From Mucilaginibacter dorajii (GTDB taxonomy: Bacteria > Bacteroidota > Bacteroidia > Sphingobacteriales > Sphingobacteriaceae): a stretch of 64,000 nucleotides of DNA. Of the stretch, positions 44,681-53,200 are shown piece after piece. Location of the stretch: positions 166,206 to 230,205 of the forward strand of contig NZ_JANTYS010000010.1 in the NCBI RefSeq assembly GCF_024808255.1, in the 5' to 3' direction. Within the stretch, counting starts at the first letter, position 1. Each line of letters starts with the position of its first letter. Below the pieces are notes generated by a model. It made no database searches, was not told where the DNA came from, and worked only from the letters and a program-made list of their open reading frames with translations. Both the position numbers and the translations under genes were made by a program.

Positions 44681-44779
44681 AAACAGCATCTAACTAATAA
44701 TCAACAAATTAGAAATTGTCACATCTTACAAAACGCTACAAGAACACAACAGTTGGCCAGACTGCTTAATGGAATAGCC

Positions 44780-45688
44780 CTATCCCAGGTAATTCACATA
44801 ACGTTCTTCAAAGCTACCATCGCTGTAAAGGTCAATTAAGCCGTATCCGGGGGCAGTTTCGCGGCGGTTACCTTCCCACCAGGCACCACTTACGGCACCG
44901 TTGCAAATGTAGGTTACGTTATCATACGTTACCCTGTCGCGGATATGCTGGTGCCCACTTAAACACAGCTTCACATTGGGGTGTTTATTAAACAGGCTGA
45001 TGAGTTTGATGCTATCGGTATGCATATCGCCGCCCAAAACTTCCCATTTGTTAACCACATCATCAATCAAAAGCGGGGTGATGCTCAGGATAGGGATGTG
45101 CGACAGGATCAGCACCGGCATAGCAGGATCGGTAGTATTCAATTCATTTTCTAACCAGGTAAACTGTTCTTCGCCCAGTTTGCCAATGTACCACGTGCCG
45201 TCAACATCAAGGTGTACGCTATCCAGCAAAATAAATTTCCAGCCGCCCTTTGTGAAGCTGTTGTAGGGCTTGGTTAGTTTTAGCTGATCCATGGCGTATT
45301 GTTTGCCATAAATAGCTTGTTCTTTATCATTCTCGTTCCACCAAATGTCATGGTTGCCCAGGCAATAATGTACGGGGATGCTGCTTTCATTTTTCAGGAT
45401 GCCGTTCATTAGCTGCCATTGATCATTAATGGTGCCGATGTTTTCCTTGTTCATATCAAAAACAATGTCGCCACCGTTCAGGATCAAATCGGGTTTGGGA
45501 TTTTGCTGTTGCAGGTGATGCAGGCATTTAACAAACTTGGCGGGGGCGTCGAATTTGTTTTTGAGGTGAATATCGGTAAGGTGTGCAATTCTCATCACCG
45601 TTTTTTTGGGGTTGATTACGTTGCCCAAACCCAATGAAGGCACCAATAACAGGCCGCCTATACTTTTTAATACTGATCTCCGCTGCAT
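44780..45688 (-). CDS. Secreted calcineurin-like metallophosphoesterase
   Basis: A 302-residue phosphoesterase with an N-terminal twin-arginine-like signal (RRSVLKSIGGLLLVPSLG). Metal motifs IAHLTDIHL, LNGGDIVFD, LGNHDIWW, LSHIPIL and LSGHQHIRD are complete. It resembles CpdA/Icc-type phosphodiesterases; substrate unknown. Monocistronic. Confidence 0.88.
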   Translation of the reverse strand: MQRRSVLKSIGGLLLVPSLGLGNVINPKKTVMRIAHLTDIHLKNKFDAPAKFVKCLHHLQQQNPKPDLILNGGDIVFDMNKENIGTINDQWQLMNGILKNESSIPVHYCLGNHDIWWNENDKEQAIYGKQYAMDQLKLTKPYNSFTKGGWKFILLDSVHLDVDGTWYIGKLGEEQFTWLENELNTTDPAMPVLILSHIPILSITPLLIDDVVNKWEVLGGDMHTDSIKLISLFNKHPNVKLCLSGHQHIRDRVTYDNVTYICNGAVSGAWWEGNRRETAPGYGLIDLYSDGSFEERYVNYLG

Positions 45689-45892
45689 ATCCAGGTACTA
45701 TTAAAAACAGACGTAGGGAAAGGGGTCGAACCTTTCATATGCTGCCGGCCAGCGCCCTACTTATTGATCTTCTAAATCGCCCCAAAGTTAAATGCAGTAT
45801 TTGTAAATAATGGCGATGGATAATTATTTAACAAAAAGGTAATATGTGCGAAAGCATAACAGCAACCGGCAGATTACTTTACACCCCCTTGC

Positions 45893-45900
45893 TAATTTTG
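45893..45900 (+). promoter_or_regulatory. -7 promoter motif (TAATTTTG) of the acyltransferase gene
   Basis: Exact TAnnTTTG match ending 4 nt before the ATG, the same leaderless geometry as rlmN. Confidence 0.55.
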
Positions 45901-45904
45901 CCAG

Positions 45905-46714
45905 ATGGATTTGATCAGCAAAAATGATATTATAAAAGCAACCGGGATTAAAAGACTTCCCGGTTTGGCAACACTGTTAATGAAGCTGATTAAAATAGAT
46001 GCTTTTAATGATATGATGCGGCAGGCCGGCATTTTAAAAGGTGTTGATTTTACCGCTTACGCGCTTAATTTTTTAGGGATCAGGCTGGAAGTTCACCCGG
46101 ATGACCTGGCCAATATCCCGGCCGCCGGCGCATTTATAGCCGTAGCTAATCATCCTTATGGCGCCGTTGAATCGCTGGCTTTGCTTAACCTGTTGGTTTC
46201 GCAAAGGTCCGATACGTTATTTATGGGCAACTTTTTGTTAAAACGCGTACCCAACCTTGCCGATTACATCATCGCGGTTAACCCCTTTGATAACATCAAA
46301 GACAGTTCCAGCATCAGCGGGATAAAAAACACTTTAGGTAAACTAAAAAGCGGTACCCCTGTGGCTATTTTCCCGGCGGGCGAGGTTTCGGCATTCAATT
46401 TTAAAACGCAAAAAATTACTGATAGGGAATGGCATCCCGTAGTAGGCAAAATCATTGCCAAAGCTGGCGTACCCGTACTCCCGGTTTATTTTCATGGCGA
46501 TAATGGCATTGGCTTTAGTCTGTTGCGCTACATACACCCGGCCTTGCAAACCGCCATGTTGCCAGCCGAGCTTTTCAATAAAAAAGGATTGGTACTACGC
46601 GTACGGATTGGCAAACCCATATCGCCTTGTAACTTTAACGCCCAGCAAAAATGCGAAGAGTTGTTACCTGCATTGCGGGCAATAACCTACGCGCTTAAGG
46701 AAGAAGCGGCGTAA
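45905..46714 (+). CDS. Lysophospholipid acyltransferase-like protein
   Basis: A 269-residue PlsC-type acyltransferase. The catalytic block reads AVANHPYGAVESLALLNLL, where relatives have NHPxGxxD; here a Glu stands in the acid position. The phosphate-binding block is FPAGEVSAFN (canonical FPEGTRS). Probably acylates a lysophospholipid or makes a glycine/ornithine-type lipid, at the inner membrane. Start at ATG 45905; the next ATG is out of frame, so the leaderless start is forced. Confidence 0.82.
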   Translation: MDLISKNDIIKATGIKRLPGLATLLMKLIKIDAFNDMMRQAGILKGVDFTAYALNFLGIRLEVHPDDLANIPAAGAFIAVANHPYGAVESLALLNLLVSQRSDTLFMGNFLLKRVPNLADYIIAVNPFDNIKDSSSISGIKNTLGKLKSGTPVAIFPAGEVSAFNFKTQKITDREWHPVVGKIIAKAGVPVLPVYFHGDNGIGFSLLRYIHPALQTAMLPAELFNKKGLVLRVRIGKPISPCNFNAQQKCEELLPALRAITYALKEEAA

Positions 46715-46821
46715 TTGAAGTTAGATTTAAAATGAAAAAGGCGGGGCATCGTACGATTCCTTCCCTGGCAAACTATTGTGTGTGTACACGTCTTTTAGAA
46801 TCGTATCATTAAACAAAAACG
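46715..46821. other. Gene-free stretch with a CGATTC/GAATCG inverted repeat
   Basis: Left part of the 328-nt gap 46715-47042. It holds an imperfect inverted repeat (TACGATTC at about 46752 and GAATCGTA at about 46798) that may end the acyltransferase transcript; the rest of the gap is a family C element and a hairpin. Confidence 0.35.
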
Positions 46822-46967
46822 TTGTCATTTCGAACGAACCGGTGGAGGATTGTGCACCGGAGGTGAGGAGAAATCTTGTAAAAGCGGCCACGTTTGCTCG
46901 TCGCTAGTACAAGATTTCTCTTTCGCCCCCCGCTCATACCCTCTCCTTCGCTCTATCGAAATGACAT
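46822..46967. repeat. Palindromic element family C, copy 1 (146 bp)
   Basis: Ends TTGTCATTTCGAACGAA and TATCGAAATGACAT; inner arms GAGAAATCTTGTA and TACAAGATTTCTC. Followed by a hairpin ACATTTTTT...AAAAAATGT to 46989, which may terminate transcription. Confidence 0.8.
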
Positions 46968-47042
46968 TTTTTCTTTGATGAAAAAATGTGTACACCCCAA
47001 ACTCCAAAAGGCGGAATAAAAATATCCCGAAAACTTCAGGTG

Positions 47043-48077
47043 TTATTCCTCGTTGTATTGCGGTTTCGGCGCGTCCCGAATTTCCCGTAACCGGATGAAC
47101 GTGCCGTCCTTATGGTCAATTTTCATTTCGTAGGTAGCTTCGGCGTTTGATACCATCATACTTCCTATCATACCTAAAAGCAAACCTGCTGTAACCTGTT
47201 CGGCCGCGGATGCTGCCACCTTTACATTCCCGGTGAATATAAAATCGGCACCAACTTTTTTAAGCGGACAATATTGATACTGGGTAGCCATGTAAGGCTG
47301 GCCCTTGTAAACTATAGCGTATATTTTTGAAGTCTGCACTTTTTTTAGTTTGCCGTTTTCATCCTTCGCTTTTACCGCATCGGGGTAAAGTTCGTATCCA
47401 TCTAAAACGATCTGTTTATCGGGTGTTTGATTACTAAATGATTTATAAGTGGTATAAACCCCATCGGTATAGATTGTGGTAGTATACAGGTTGAGCTTAC
47501 TTTTTTCAACGCTATCGATATTTAAAATTTCGTGCCGGGTATAAGACTCAACGCCACTGGGTTGTTTTAATAGGTTATCGGCAATAAAGGTTCCCATTAT
47601 GGCGCTTCCTGCTTTCAGGATCCCCCCGGTTACATCCATCGCCTTTACTAAAAGTATGGTGTCAATAGCGCCTACCAGTTGGTACTTTTCAGCATTATTT
47701 GCATACAATTGCGCCTTTACATAACAATATCCTTTTTCGCTGAACGAGCCGGTTACCTCGGCAAAGGCGAACTGCCTTAATTGCAGCAGCAATTCATTGT
47801 GCCTGGCTGATGAATCGGTAATGGCGCCTATTAAACCCGATAGCTGCCTTGCCAATGGTTTGTTGGGCACAACAATAGCCCTACGATTCATCATCCCGGT
47901 TTGTACAAAGCCCATGCTGGCAGTATCATTCCGTAAATCAATTAGTTTAATACTATTATACAGGCTATTTTTAATTTTTATTTGGGGAGTATCCAGGTTA
48001 AAACCTTGCTTGTGTTGGGCTCTTAAGGTTAAGGGACTTAACAGAATAATTATCTGCAGAATAAAAATTTTGCGCAT
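47043..48077 (-). CDS. Secreted protein of unknown function
   Basis: A 344-residue protein with a signal peptide ending LRAQ (about residue 20). No domain was recognised. It has repeated TGMMNRRAIVVPNKPLARQL and YTTTIYTDGVYTTYKSF stretches of mixed alpha/beta character, and a Gly/Ala-rich hydrophobic segment near 305-320 (EQVTAGLLLGMIGSMMV). A -7 motif (TATATTTG, 48096-48103) lies 18 nt upstream. It is separate from the arabinan locus by a stack of repeats. Confidence 0.8.
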   Translation of the reverse strand: MRKIFILQIIILLSPLTLRAQHKQGFNLDTPQIKIKNSLYNSIKLIDLRNDTASMGFVQTGMMNRRAIVVPNKPLARQLSGLIGAITDSSARHNELLLQLRQFAFAEVTGSFSEKGYCYVKAQLYANNAEKYQLVGAIDTILLVKAMDVTGGILKAGSAIMGTFIADNLLKQPSGVESYTRHEILNIDSVEKSKLNLYTTTIYTDGVYTTYKSFSNQTPDKQIVLDGYELYPDAVKAKDENGKLKKVQTSKIYAIVYKGQPYMATQYQYCPLKKVGADFIFTGNVKVAASAAEQVTAGLLLGMIGSMMVSNAEATYEMKIDHKDGTFIRLREIRDAPKPQYNEE

Positions 48078-48095
48078 GCGTTTAGTTTAGACGCA

Positions 48096-48103
48096 CAAAT
48101 ATA
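48096..48103 (-). promoter_or_regulatory. -7 promoter motif (TATATTTG) of the 47043-48077 gene
   Basis: Exact TAnnTTTG match on the minus strand, 18 nt before the start codon. Confidence 0.5.
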
Positions 48104-48178
48104 TAAAAAGGAGAATCATCCTGAACTTGTTTAGAGATATCAAAATCCAGTAGATTGAAGAAAATAACAATATAAGCT

Positions 48179-48228
48179 ATGTCATTGCGAGTTATAAAAT
48201 CCGGGGGACTCTGAAGGTGGAAATGACG
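48179..48228 (-). repeat. Family A half-element (right half only)
   Basis: ATGTCATTGCGAGTTATAAA and the CTGAAGGTGGAAATGACG segment match the right half of copies 1 and 3 (inverted), without the GACTTACGAAG palindrome. Confidence 0.6.
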
Positions 48229-48233
48229 TAAGA

Positions 48234-48327
48234 GTTTGTCATCTTGAGGAACGAAGGATCTTCTTCGCCCTGCTAATTGCAGACTTTTATAGCGAAGAAG
48301 ATCCTTCAAACGTTCAGGATGACAAAC
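48234..48327. repeat. Palindromic element family D (94 bp)
   Basis: Arms GTTTGTCATCTTGAGGAACG and its near-inverse ending GTTCAGGATGACAAAC, with inner arms AAGGATCTTCTTCG and CGAAGAAGATCCTT. The middle of a three-element stack. Confidence 0.8.
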
Positions 48328-48340
48328 GTTTTTTACAAAA

Positions 48341-48424
48341 CGTCATTGGTAGGCACGAAGCAATCGCGAACTATGCAGATCCGCCCTGTAGAGTATGAGA
48401 TTGCTTCGTGCCTCGCAATGACAT
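48341..48424. repeat. Palindromic element family B, copy 2 (84 bp)
   Basis: CGTCATTGGTAGGCACGAAG ... to TGCCTCGCAATGACAT. The interior is the reverse complement of copy 3's, so the copies are in opposite orientations. Confidence 0.85.
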
Positions 48425-48476
48425 GATGAATTATCACGGGTAATCTGTCGAAGCATAACTTCCTTTTTTTGACGCG

Positions 48477-49454
48477 TTACTTCACCTTCTTCACCCCTTC
48501 ACTTGTCATCACCACCCGTTTTATACTACCATCTGTATTATAATACAAATAATCAATACAAACCGACCGGTGGAAACTGCCTGCATCGGGTACTAAAGCG
48601 CCGTTATGGTAAATAAAATAGCTTTTGCCCTTAAAATCGATGATAGCCTGGTGATTGGTATTAGAGTTGCCGGCCAGCTCATTGATAATGCCTTTGTAAA
48701 CCCATGGTCCGTTAATGTTGCGGCTCATGGCGTAGGCTATTTTCTCGGGAAACTCATAAGCGTATGATAAATAGTACCAGCCATTGCGCTGATGGATCCA
48801 GGGTGCTTCGGTATAATGCGGCAGGGTAATGGTTTTTATTTCGCCGTCAAGCTCTGTCATGTTGGGTTTTAATTTTGCGTAGTAACAAATGCCATTACCC
48901 CAAAACAGGTAGGCCTGCCCGTCTTTATCAATAATAACCGATGGATCGATATCATCCCAGGGGTGTTTCATCGCCTTAGTCATATCATTGGTAATCAAAG
49001 CCGAACCACGTGCATCTTTAAACGGACCAAGCGGACTATCGCTTACCGCCACTCCGATGGCTTTACCCGGAATAGTGCCATGCTCAACCGCCACATACCA
49101 GTAAAACTTACCGTTTCGTTCAATAACCTGCGATGCCCAGGCATCGGCTTTGGCCCAGGCAAAATCCTTCACGTTTAATGGTGATGAATGTTCCGTCCAG
49201 GTAACCATGTCTGAGGAGGTAAAGCAGGTCCAGTTGTGCATTACGTAGCCGTTTTGATTGGCCGGTGCCTGATCATGCCCCGTGTACAGGTACACCTTGC
49301 CCTTATACACCATCGCCGCGGGATCTGCCGTATATTCATGACGAATAATGGGGTTGCCGTTGCTATGAATAATGGTATCTGCAGGGTTTGCTGCTTTTGC
49401 AGTGTTTAGATATCCTGTTAGTAGTAGTGGTAAAATGTATTTTAGTATTTTCAT
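48477..49454 (-). CDS. Glycoside hydrolase family 43 (arabinofuranosidase/xylosidase-type)
   Basis: About 325 residues from ATG 49454 with a signal peptide (ILPLLLTGYLNTAKAA). GH43 catalytic triad: base Asp44 (EYTADPAAM), Asp170 (DDIDPSVIID) and acid Glu216 (HYTEAPWI). The five-blade propeller is nearly complete. Probably trims arabinose from arabinan oligosaccharides in the periplasm. Last gene of the locus. Confidence 0.9.
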   Translation of the reverse strand: MKILKYILPLLLTGYLNTAKAANPADTIIHSNGNPIIRHEYTADPAAMVYKGKVYLYTGHDQAPANQNGYVMHNWTCFTSSDMVTWTEHSSPLNVKDFAWAKADAWASQVIERNGKFYWYVAVEHGTIPGKAIGVAVSDSPLGPFKDARGSALITNDMTKAMKHPWDDIDPSVIIDKDGQAYLFWGNGICYYAKLKPNMTELDGEIKTITLPHYTEAPWIHQRNGWYYLSYAYEFPEKIAYAMSRNINGPWVYKGIINELAGNSNTNHQAIIDFKGKSYFIYHNGALVPDAGSFHRSVCIDYLYYNTDGSIKRVVMTSEGVKKVK

Positions 49455-49483
49455 TGTAACCTGTGCTATACTTTTATTATAAA

Positions 49484-49578
49484 ATGTCATGCTGAACTTG
49501 TTTCAGCACCTCATCGGCAGAGCCGCTATGCAAGTGTAGATATGTCCTATGGGTTCCCGAAACAAGTTCGGGATGACT
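49484..49578. repeat. Palindromic element family E (95 bp)
   Basis: Arms ATGTCATGCTGAACTTGTTT and GAAACAAGTTCGGGATGACT. Directly upstream of the last GH43 gene. Confidence 0.75.
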
Positions 49579-49584
49579 TCACAA

Positions 49585-49718
49585 AACTCCCGCGGGCTTT
49601 CAGCCCGTGGGTATCATGGCTGCAGCTTTTAGCTGCCTTCTTTGTTATCGGGTAACGTAAGCTGAAAGCTTACCCCAGTTTTACCCACGAGTTACGCTAC
49701 GCTAACCTCGCGGGAGTT
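49585..49718. repeat. Palindromic element family G (134 bp)
   Basis: Ends AACTCCCGCG / CGCGGGAGTT; internal GGGCTTTCAGCCC and AAGCTGAAAGCTT hairpins. Lies beside family E, filling the gap between the two GH43 genes. Confidence 0.7.
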
Positions 49719-49732
49719 AAATTTACTGTTCA

Positions 49733-50737
49733 TCACTTCCCAACCACCGGCCATCCATCAACCCAATCCAACTTCTCCAACCTCAATTTCGAGATCCCCC
49801 TATCCGCTGCATCATAACCGTGAAAAATAATATAATCCGCGCCATCAAAGCTGGCTACACCGTTGTGGCCTACACCATACCATTTATCATCGCCCTGCAG
49901 TAAAATACTGCCCCCACCTTTGTTCATAGCGATGCCTGCTTTATCCAGGTAAGGGCCTTTCAAGTTTTTTGATCTGCCGATGATCATTTTGTAGGTACTT
50001 TTTGGTCCTTTACAGCAATAATCTATCGATGCAAAAAGATAAAAGTATTTGCCATGCCTGTAAATAAACGGACCTTCAATAGCATTGCCGCCTGCATCAA
50101 CCGGGTTATTATCCACCGCAGGCAAATCCTCTGTAGCCTGTTTGCGGCGCGTGGCAATGGTTGGGATGTTGTTGATATCTTCGGCAACACTCAACCTATC
50201 TTTATTGAGCTTTACCAGTTTTAAACCATCCCAAAACGAACCGAAAACCAGGTAAGGCGTACTATCTTTATCGATAATCAAATTAGGGTCGATGGCATTC
50301 CAGTTGGTTTTACCTGGGATAGATTGGATCACTTTACCATGATCAACCCATTTATAAGCCGGACCATTAGGATGCAGTGTAGTATTGGTAGCCACCCCGA
50401 TAACTGAGGTATTTTTACCAAACGCCGAAGCCGAATAATACAGGTAATACAATCCATTATAATAAGAAATATCGGGTGCCCAGATGTGGCCTTTAAAACC
50501 TGGAATAGCGTCAACTGCCCATTGTGGCGCGCTTGAAAAAACGGGCTGTTCATGTTTCCAATGCAGCTTATCTGTTGACGACCACACGGCTATGCCCATA
50601 CCTGTACAAAAAATATAATAGGTACTATCCTGCTTAATGATCACCGGATCATGTACCGATATATCGGTTTTAAGCTCCTGCGCGTGGGTGGCAAGGCTGG
50701 TGATGAGAAAGAGGAGGGCGAGGGTTAGTTTTTTCAA
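49733..50737 (-). CDS. Glycoside hydrolase family 43 (arabinan-degrading)
   Basis: A 334-residue enzyme with TTG start at 50737 and a signal peptide ending THAQ (residue 20). The TTG start is supported because the signal peptide begins right after it (KKLTLALLFLITSLATHA). Catalytic residues: Asp30 (SVHDPVI), Asp150 (WNAIDPNL) and Glu221 (NAIEGPF). The pattern fits endo-1,5-alpha-arabinanase/exo-arabinosidase GH43 members. Confidence 0.9.
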   Translation of the reverse strand: MKKLTLALLFLITSLATHAQELKTDISVHDPVIIKQDSTYYIFCTGMGIAVWSSTDKLHWKHEQPVFSSAPQWAVDAIPGFKGHIWAPDISYYNGLYYLYYSASAFGKNTSVIGVATNTTLHPNGPAYKWVDHGKVIQSIPGKTNWNAIDPNLIIDKDSTPYLVFGSFWDGLKLVKLNKDRLSVAEDINNIPTIATRRKQATEDLPAVDNNPVDAGGNAIEGPFIYRHGKYFYLFASIDYCCKGPKSTYKMIIGRSKNLKGPYLDKAGIAMNKGGGSILLQGDDKWYGVGHNGVASFDGADYIIFHGYDAADRGISKLRLEKLDWVDGWPVVGK

Positions 50738-50765
50738 GGCGTGTATTTATTTACCTGATAAAACC

Positions 50766-50850
50766 ATGTCATTGCGAGGCACGAAGCAATCTCATGCTCT
50801 ACAGGGCGAATTTGCACAGTTCGCGATTGCTTCGTGCCTCGCAATGACAT
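50766..50850. repeat. Palindromic element family B, copy 3 (85 bp, perfect 26-bp arms)
   Basis: ATGTCATTGCGAGGCACGAA is repeated as a perfect inverse at the right end; arms are 26 bp without mismatch. This near-perfect state suggests recent movement. Confidence 0.9.
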
Positions 50851-50859
50851 AGCTTTATA

Positions 50860-50909
50860 TTGCCATTTTCCTTTTCAGGTCAACGGATTTCACCATCCGT
50901 AATGGCATA
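50860..50909 (+). repeat. Family A-like half-element
   Basis: TTGCCATTTTCCTTTTCAGG to CCGTAATGGCATAA, a diverged right half of family A. Confidence 0.45.
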
Positions 50910-50916
50910 ATTTTTC

Positions 50917-52890
50917 TTATTTATTCTTCAACCTAATCACCTGCACGGTATAAGCCTCAATAGTAGTATTAACCAATTTACCGTTAACCGCCATGGTACT
51001 TTCAACCGGGCTGATGGTTTTAGGATTTTCCAGCGAGTTTTCGGTATCGCCTCTATCACTATGCAGGGTAATTACATTTGCTTTTTTCTGGTAAGCGCCA
51101 CCGTTAATTTTAAAGCTTACCGGTTGGGCTGTTGCGCCGGTATTTACAAACTTGATGATCAGTTCATTAGTATTTTTATCCAGGCTGGCGGTGGCAAAGC
51201 AGCCCTCCTGCCCGGCAACAGATTCGTTATTGAGGGTGAGTGGTACTACATCCGTCCCCTTGTTTAATGAAAATAATTGCTGCACATAATAGCTTGGAGT
51301 ACCGTAGCTTTTCAGATTATCAAACCATATCAGATCCGGGGTCCATTGCCAGCCGTCAACATGGGCAAACAACGGGGCGTATGAAGCCATGTTCACTACA
51401 TCGGCATTACGCTCCAGGCCGGTCATGAAGGCGGCTTCGGCCAGGGCGCATTCCCAGTTATTTTTATTAAGCGGGCTACCGGTTTGCACGCTTTGCGCGG
51501 CGTATTCACCGGCGAAGATCTTTGGCCCCTTACGATCGTAATTATCATAACGGCGTGCATTATCACGGAACCATTTTGGCGATGCATAATAATGCTCGTC
51601 CAAAATATCAGCACCCAGGCTGCGGAAGGTTTTGTTGAGCAGATCAAACTCCGGTCCTTTAGGGAACGGGCCTAATGCCGATACAATCTTAACATCGGGA
51701 TATTTGGCTTTGATGGCTTTGGTGAAAATCTTCCACCTGTCAATATATTGCGGTCCCCATTGCTCATTACCTACACCAATCATTTTAAGGTTAAACGGCG
51801 CGGGGTGACCAAGATCGGTACGCAGCTTACCCCATTGGGTGCTGGCATCGCCGTTGGCAAATTCTATCAGGTCGAGCGCGTCCTGTAAATAGGGATCGAG
51901 CTTATCCAATGGTACCATTTCGCTGGTATTGAACTCGCAGGCCATACCGCAATTCAAGATCGGCAGTGGCGAAGCGCCAATATCTTCGGCAGTCATAAAA
52001 TATTCCATAAAACCCAACCCGAAAGTCTGGTAATAATCGGGGGCGGGGCGATGCGCGAACTCAGTGTTCCAGCGGTTGATGATGTTGGTGCGTTTGTCAA
52101 TATCGCCAATACTTTTTTTCCATTGATAACGGGTATTCAATTCTCGGCCCTCCACAATACAGCCACCCGGGAAACGCAGGAAGCCAGGTTTAATATCGGC
52201 CAGTTTCTGTACCAGATCGGCACGTAAGCCACCGGGACGATTTTTCCAGGTATGCTCCGGAAACATCGAGATCATATCCAAATCAATAACGCCTTTACCA
52301 CTTAGCCAAACAAAAACCTTTGCTTTTTTTGCAGTGGCCGATGAACTGAATTTTACGCTGTAGCGGTTCCATTCTTTATCAGTTGGGCTAAGCTCGGCTT
52401 TGCCTATAATGGCATCGTTATCACCGTGTAACTCTATATTCAGCTTTACGTTGCCGTCGTTTTGGCGGGCCATTACCGAAAAGCTATAGGTCTCGCCTTC
52501 TTTAATGCCTGTTCCACCACGGAAACCCTCATTCTCTAAACCAAAAGATCCGGTTTCTGATGTTACATAAGCCTTGATAAAGTGCGCGTTTTCGGGACGC
52601 TCGGTAGCACGGTTAATAACCTCTAACCGGCCATCGCCGCCATCCTTTTTTTGCTCATCCCAACCCATCAAAGGCATGTTAAACTCAAACGAGCGGTTTT
52701 TTATCAGTTCGGCGTAAACACCGCCATCGGCTGCCTGGTTAATATCTTCAAAAAAGATCCCGTACATGGTTTTCTGTATGGGCGTTTTTATTTTATCGGC
52801 CTGTATGGTATAAACCTTTGGCGTTTGCGCCTGTACCGATAACAGCACACCGGCGCTGCAAATTGTCAAAAAAGCTTTCCTGATCATCAT
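50917..52890 (-). CDS. Alpha-L-arabinofuranosidase, GH51
   Basis: A 657-residue retaining enzyme that removes terminal alpha-L-arabinofuranose from arabinan side chains. Signal peptide ends QAQ (residue 22). Seen: start of GH51 core MYGIFFEDINQAADGGVYAE, general acid/base Glu376 (VGNEQWG) and nucleophile Glu462 (FAGEYAAQ). Residues about 100-210 form a carbohydrate-binding-like insertion (CBM4-type). Probably periplasmic, third enzyme-side gene of the locus. Confidence 0.94.
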   Translation of the reverse strand: MMIRKAFLTICSAGVLLSVQAQTPKVYTIQADKIKTPIQKTMYGIFFEDINQAADGGVYAELIKNRSFEFNMPLMGWDEQKKDGGDGRLEVINRATERPENAHFIKAYVTSETGSFGLENEGFRGGTGIKEGETYSFSVMARQNDGNVKLNIELHGDNDAIIGKAELSPTDKEWNRYSVKFSSSATAKKAKVFVWLSGKGVIDLDMISMFPEHTWKNRPGGLRADLVQKLADIKPGFLRFPGGCIVEGRELNTRYQWKKSIGDIDKRTNIINRWNTEFAHRPAPDYYQTFGLGFMEYFMTAEDIGASPLPILNCGMACEFNTSEMVPLDKLDPYLQDALDLIEFANGDASTQWGKLRTDLGHPAPFNLKMIGVGNEQWGPQYIDRWKIFTKAIKAKYPDVKIVSALGPFPKGPEFDLLNKTFRSLGADILDEHYYASPKWFRDNARRYDNYDRKGPKIFAGEYAAQSVQTGSPLNKNNWECALAEAAFMTGLERNADVVNMASYAPLFAHVDGWQWTPDLIWFDNLKSYGTPSYYVQQLFSLNKGTDVVPLTLNNESVAGQEGCFATASLDKNTNELIIKFVNTGATAQPVSFKINGGAYQKKANVITLHSDRGDTENSLENPKTISPVESTMAVNGKLVNTTIEAYTVQVIRLKNK

Positions 52891-52969
52891 TGGTTAAATT
52901 GGAAGCTAAATCTATAAATAATTATTTAATAAGTGTTGATTTAACAATCATTATTTTTTGAAATAAAAA

Positions 52970-53092
52970 TGTCATTTCGAAACGAGGTACGAGTGAGAAA
53001 TCTTATACGCTGTTCTGCCGCGCGCTTATCGCTCGTATAGGATTTCTCCTCTCGCCCCGCTTTTCCCTGCGCCTGCTCGTTCGAAATGACAT
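52970..53092. repeat. Palindromic element family C, copy 2 (123 bp)
   Basis: TGTCATTTCGAAACGAG and CTCGTTCGAAATGACAT ends, flanked by A/T runs. Lies between the GH51 gene and the endo-arabinanase gene; with the array at 53134 it fills the 310-nt gap. Confidence 0.85.
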
Positions 53093-53133
53093 TTTTTATA
53101 AAGATTGCACGTAAAATCGTACAACTCTCGCTT

Positions 53134-53196
53134 TTTGTCCTTGCTCCTTTGTCTAAAAGTCCTTGCTCCAAAAGTCTCATAGTCCAAAAGTCCCAA
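53134..53196. repeat. 7-bp-period array (AAGTCCT/TTGCTCC type)
   Basis: Units TTTGTCC, TTGCTCC, TTTGTCT, then CTTGCTC and AAAAGTC-like words with occasional 8-bp slips. Same vocabulary as 8851-8903. Ends 5 nt before the GH43 stop codon. Confidence 0.6.
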
Positions 53197-53200
53197 AAAC

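Noticed and set aside
44609..44839. 76-residue plus-strand frame in the gap before the phosphoesterase gene
   Set aside because: It overlaps the convergent phosphoesterase gene, has no recognised domain, and its Lys/Asn/Thr-rich composition looks like non-coding AT-rich DNA.
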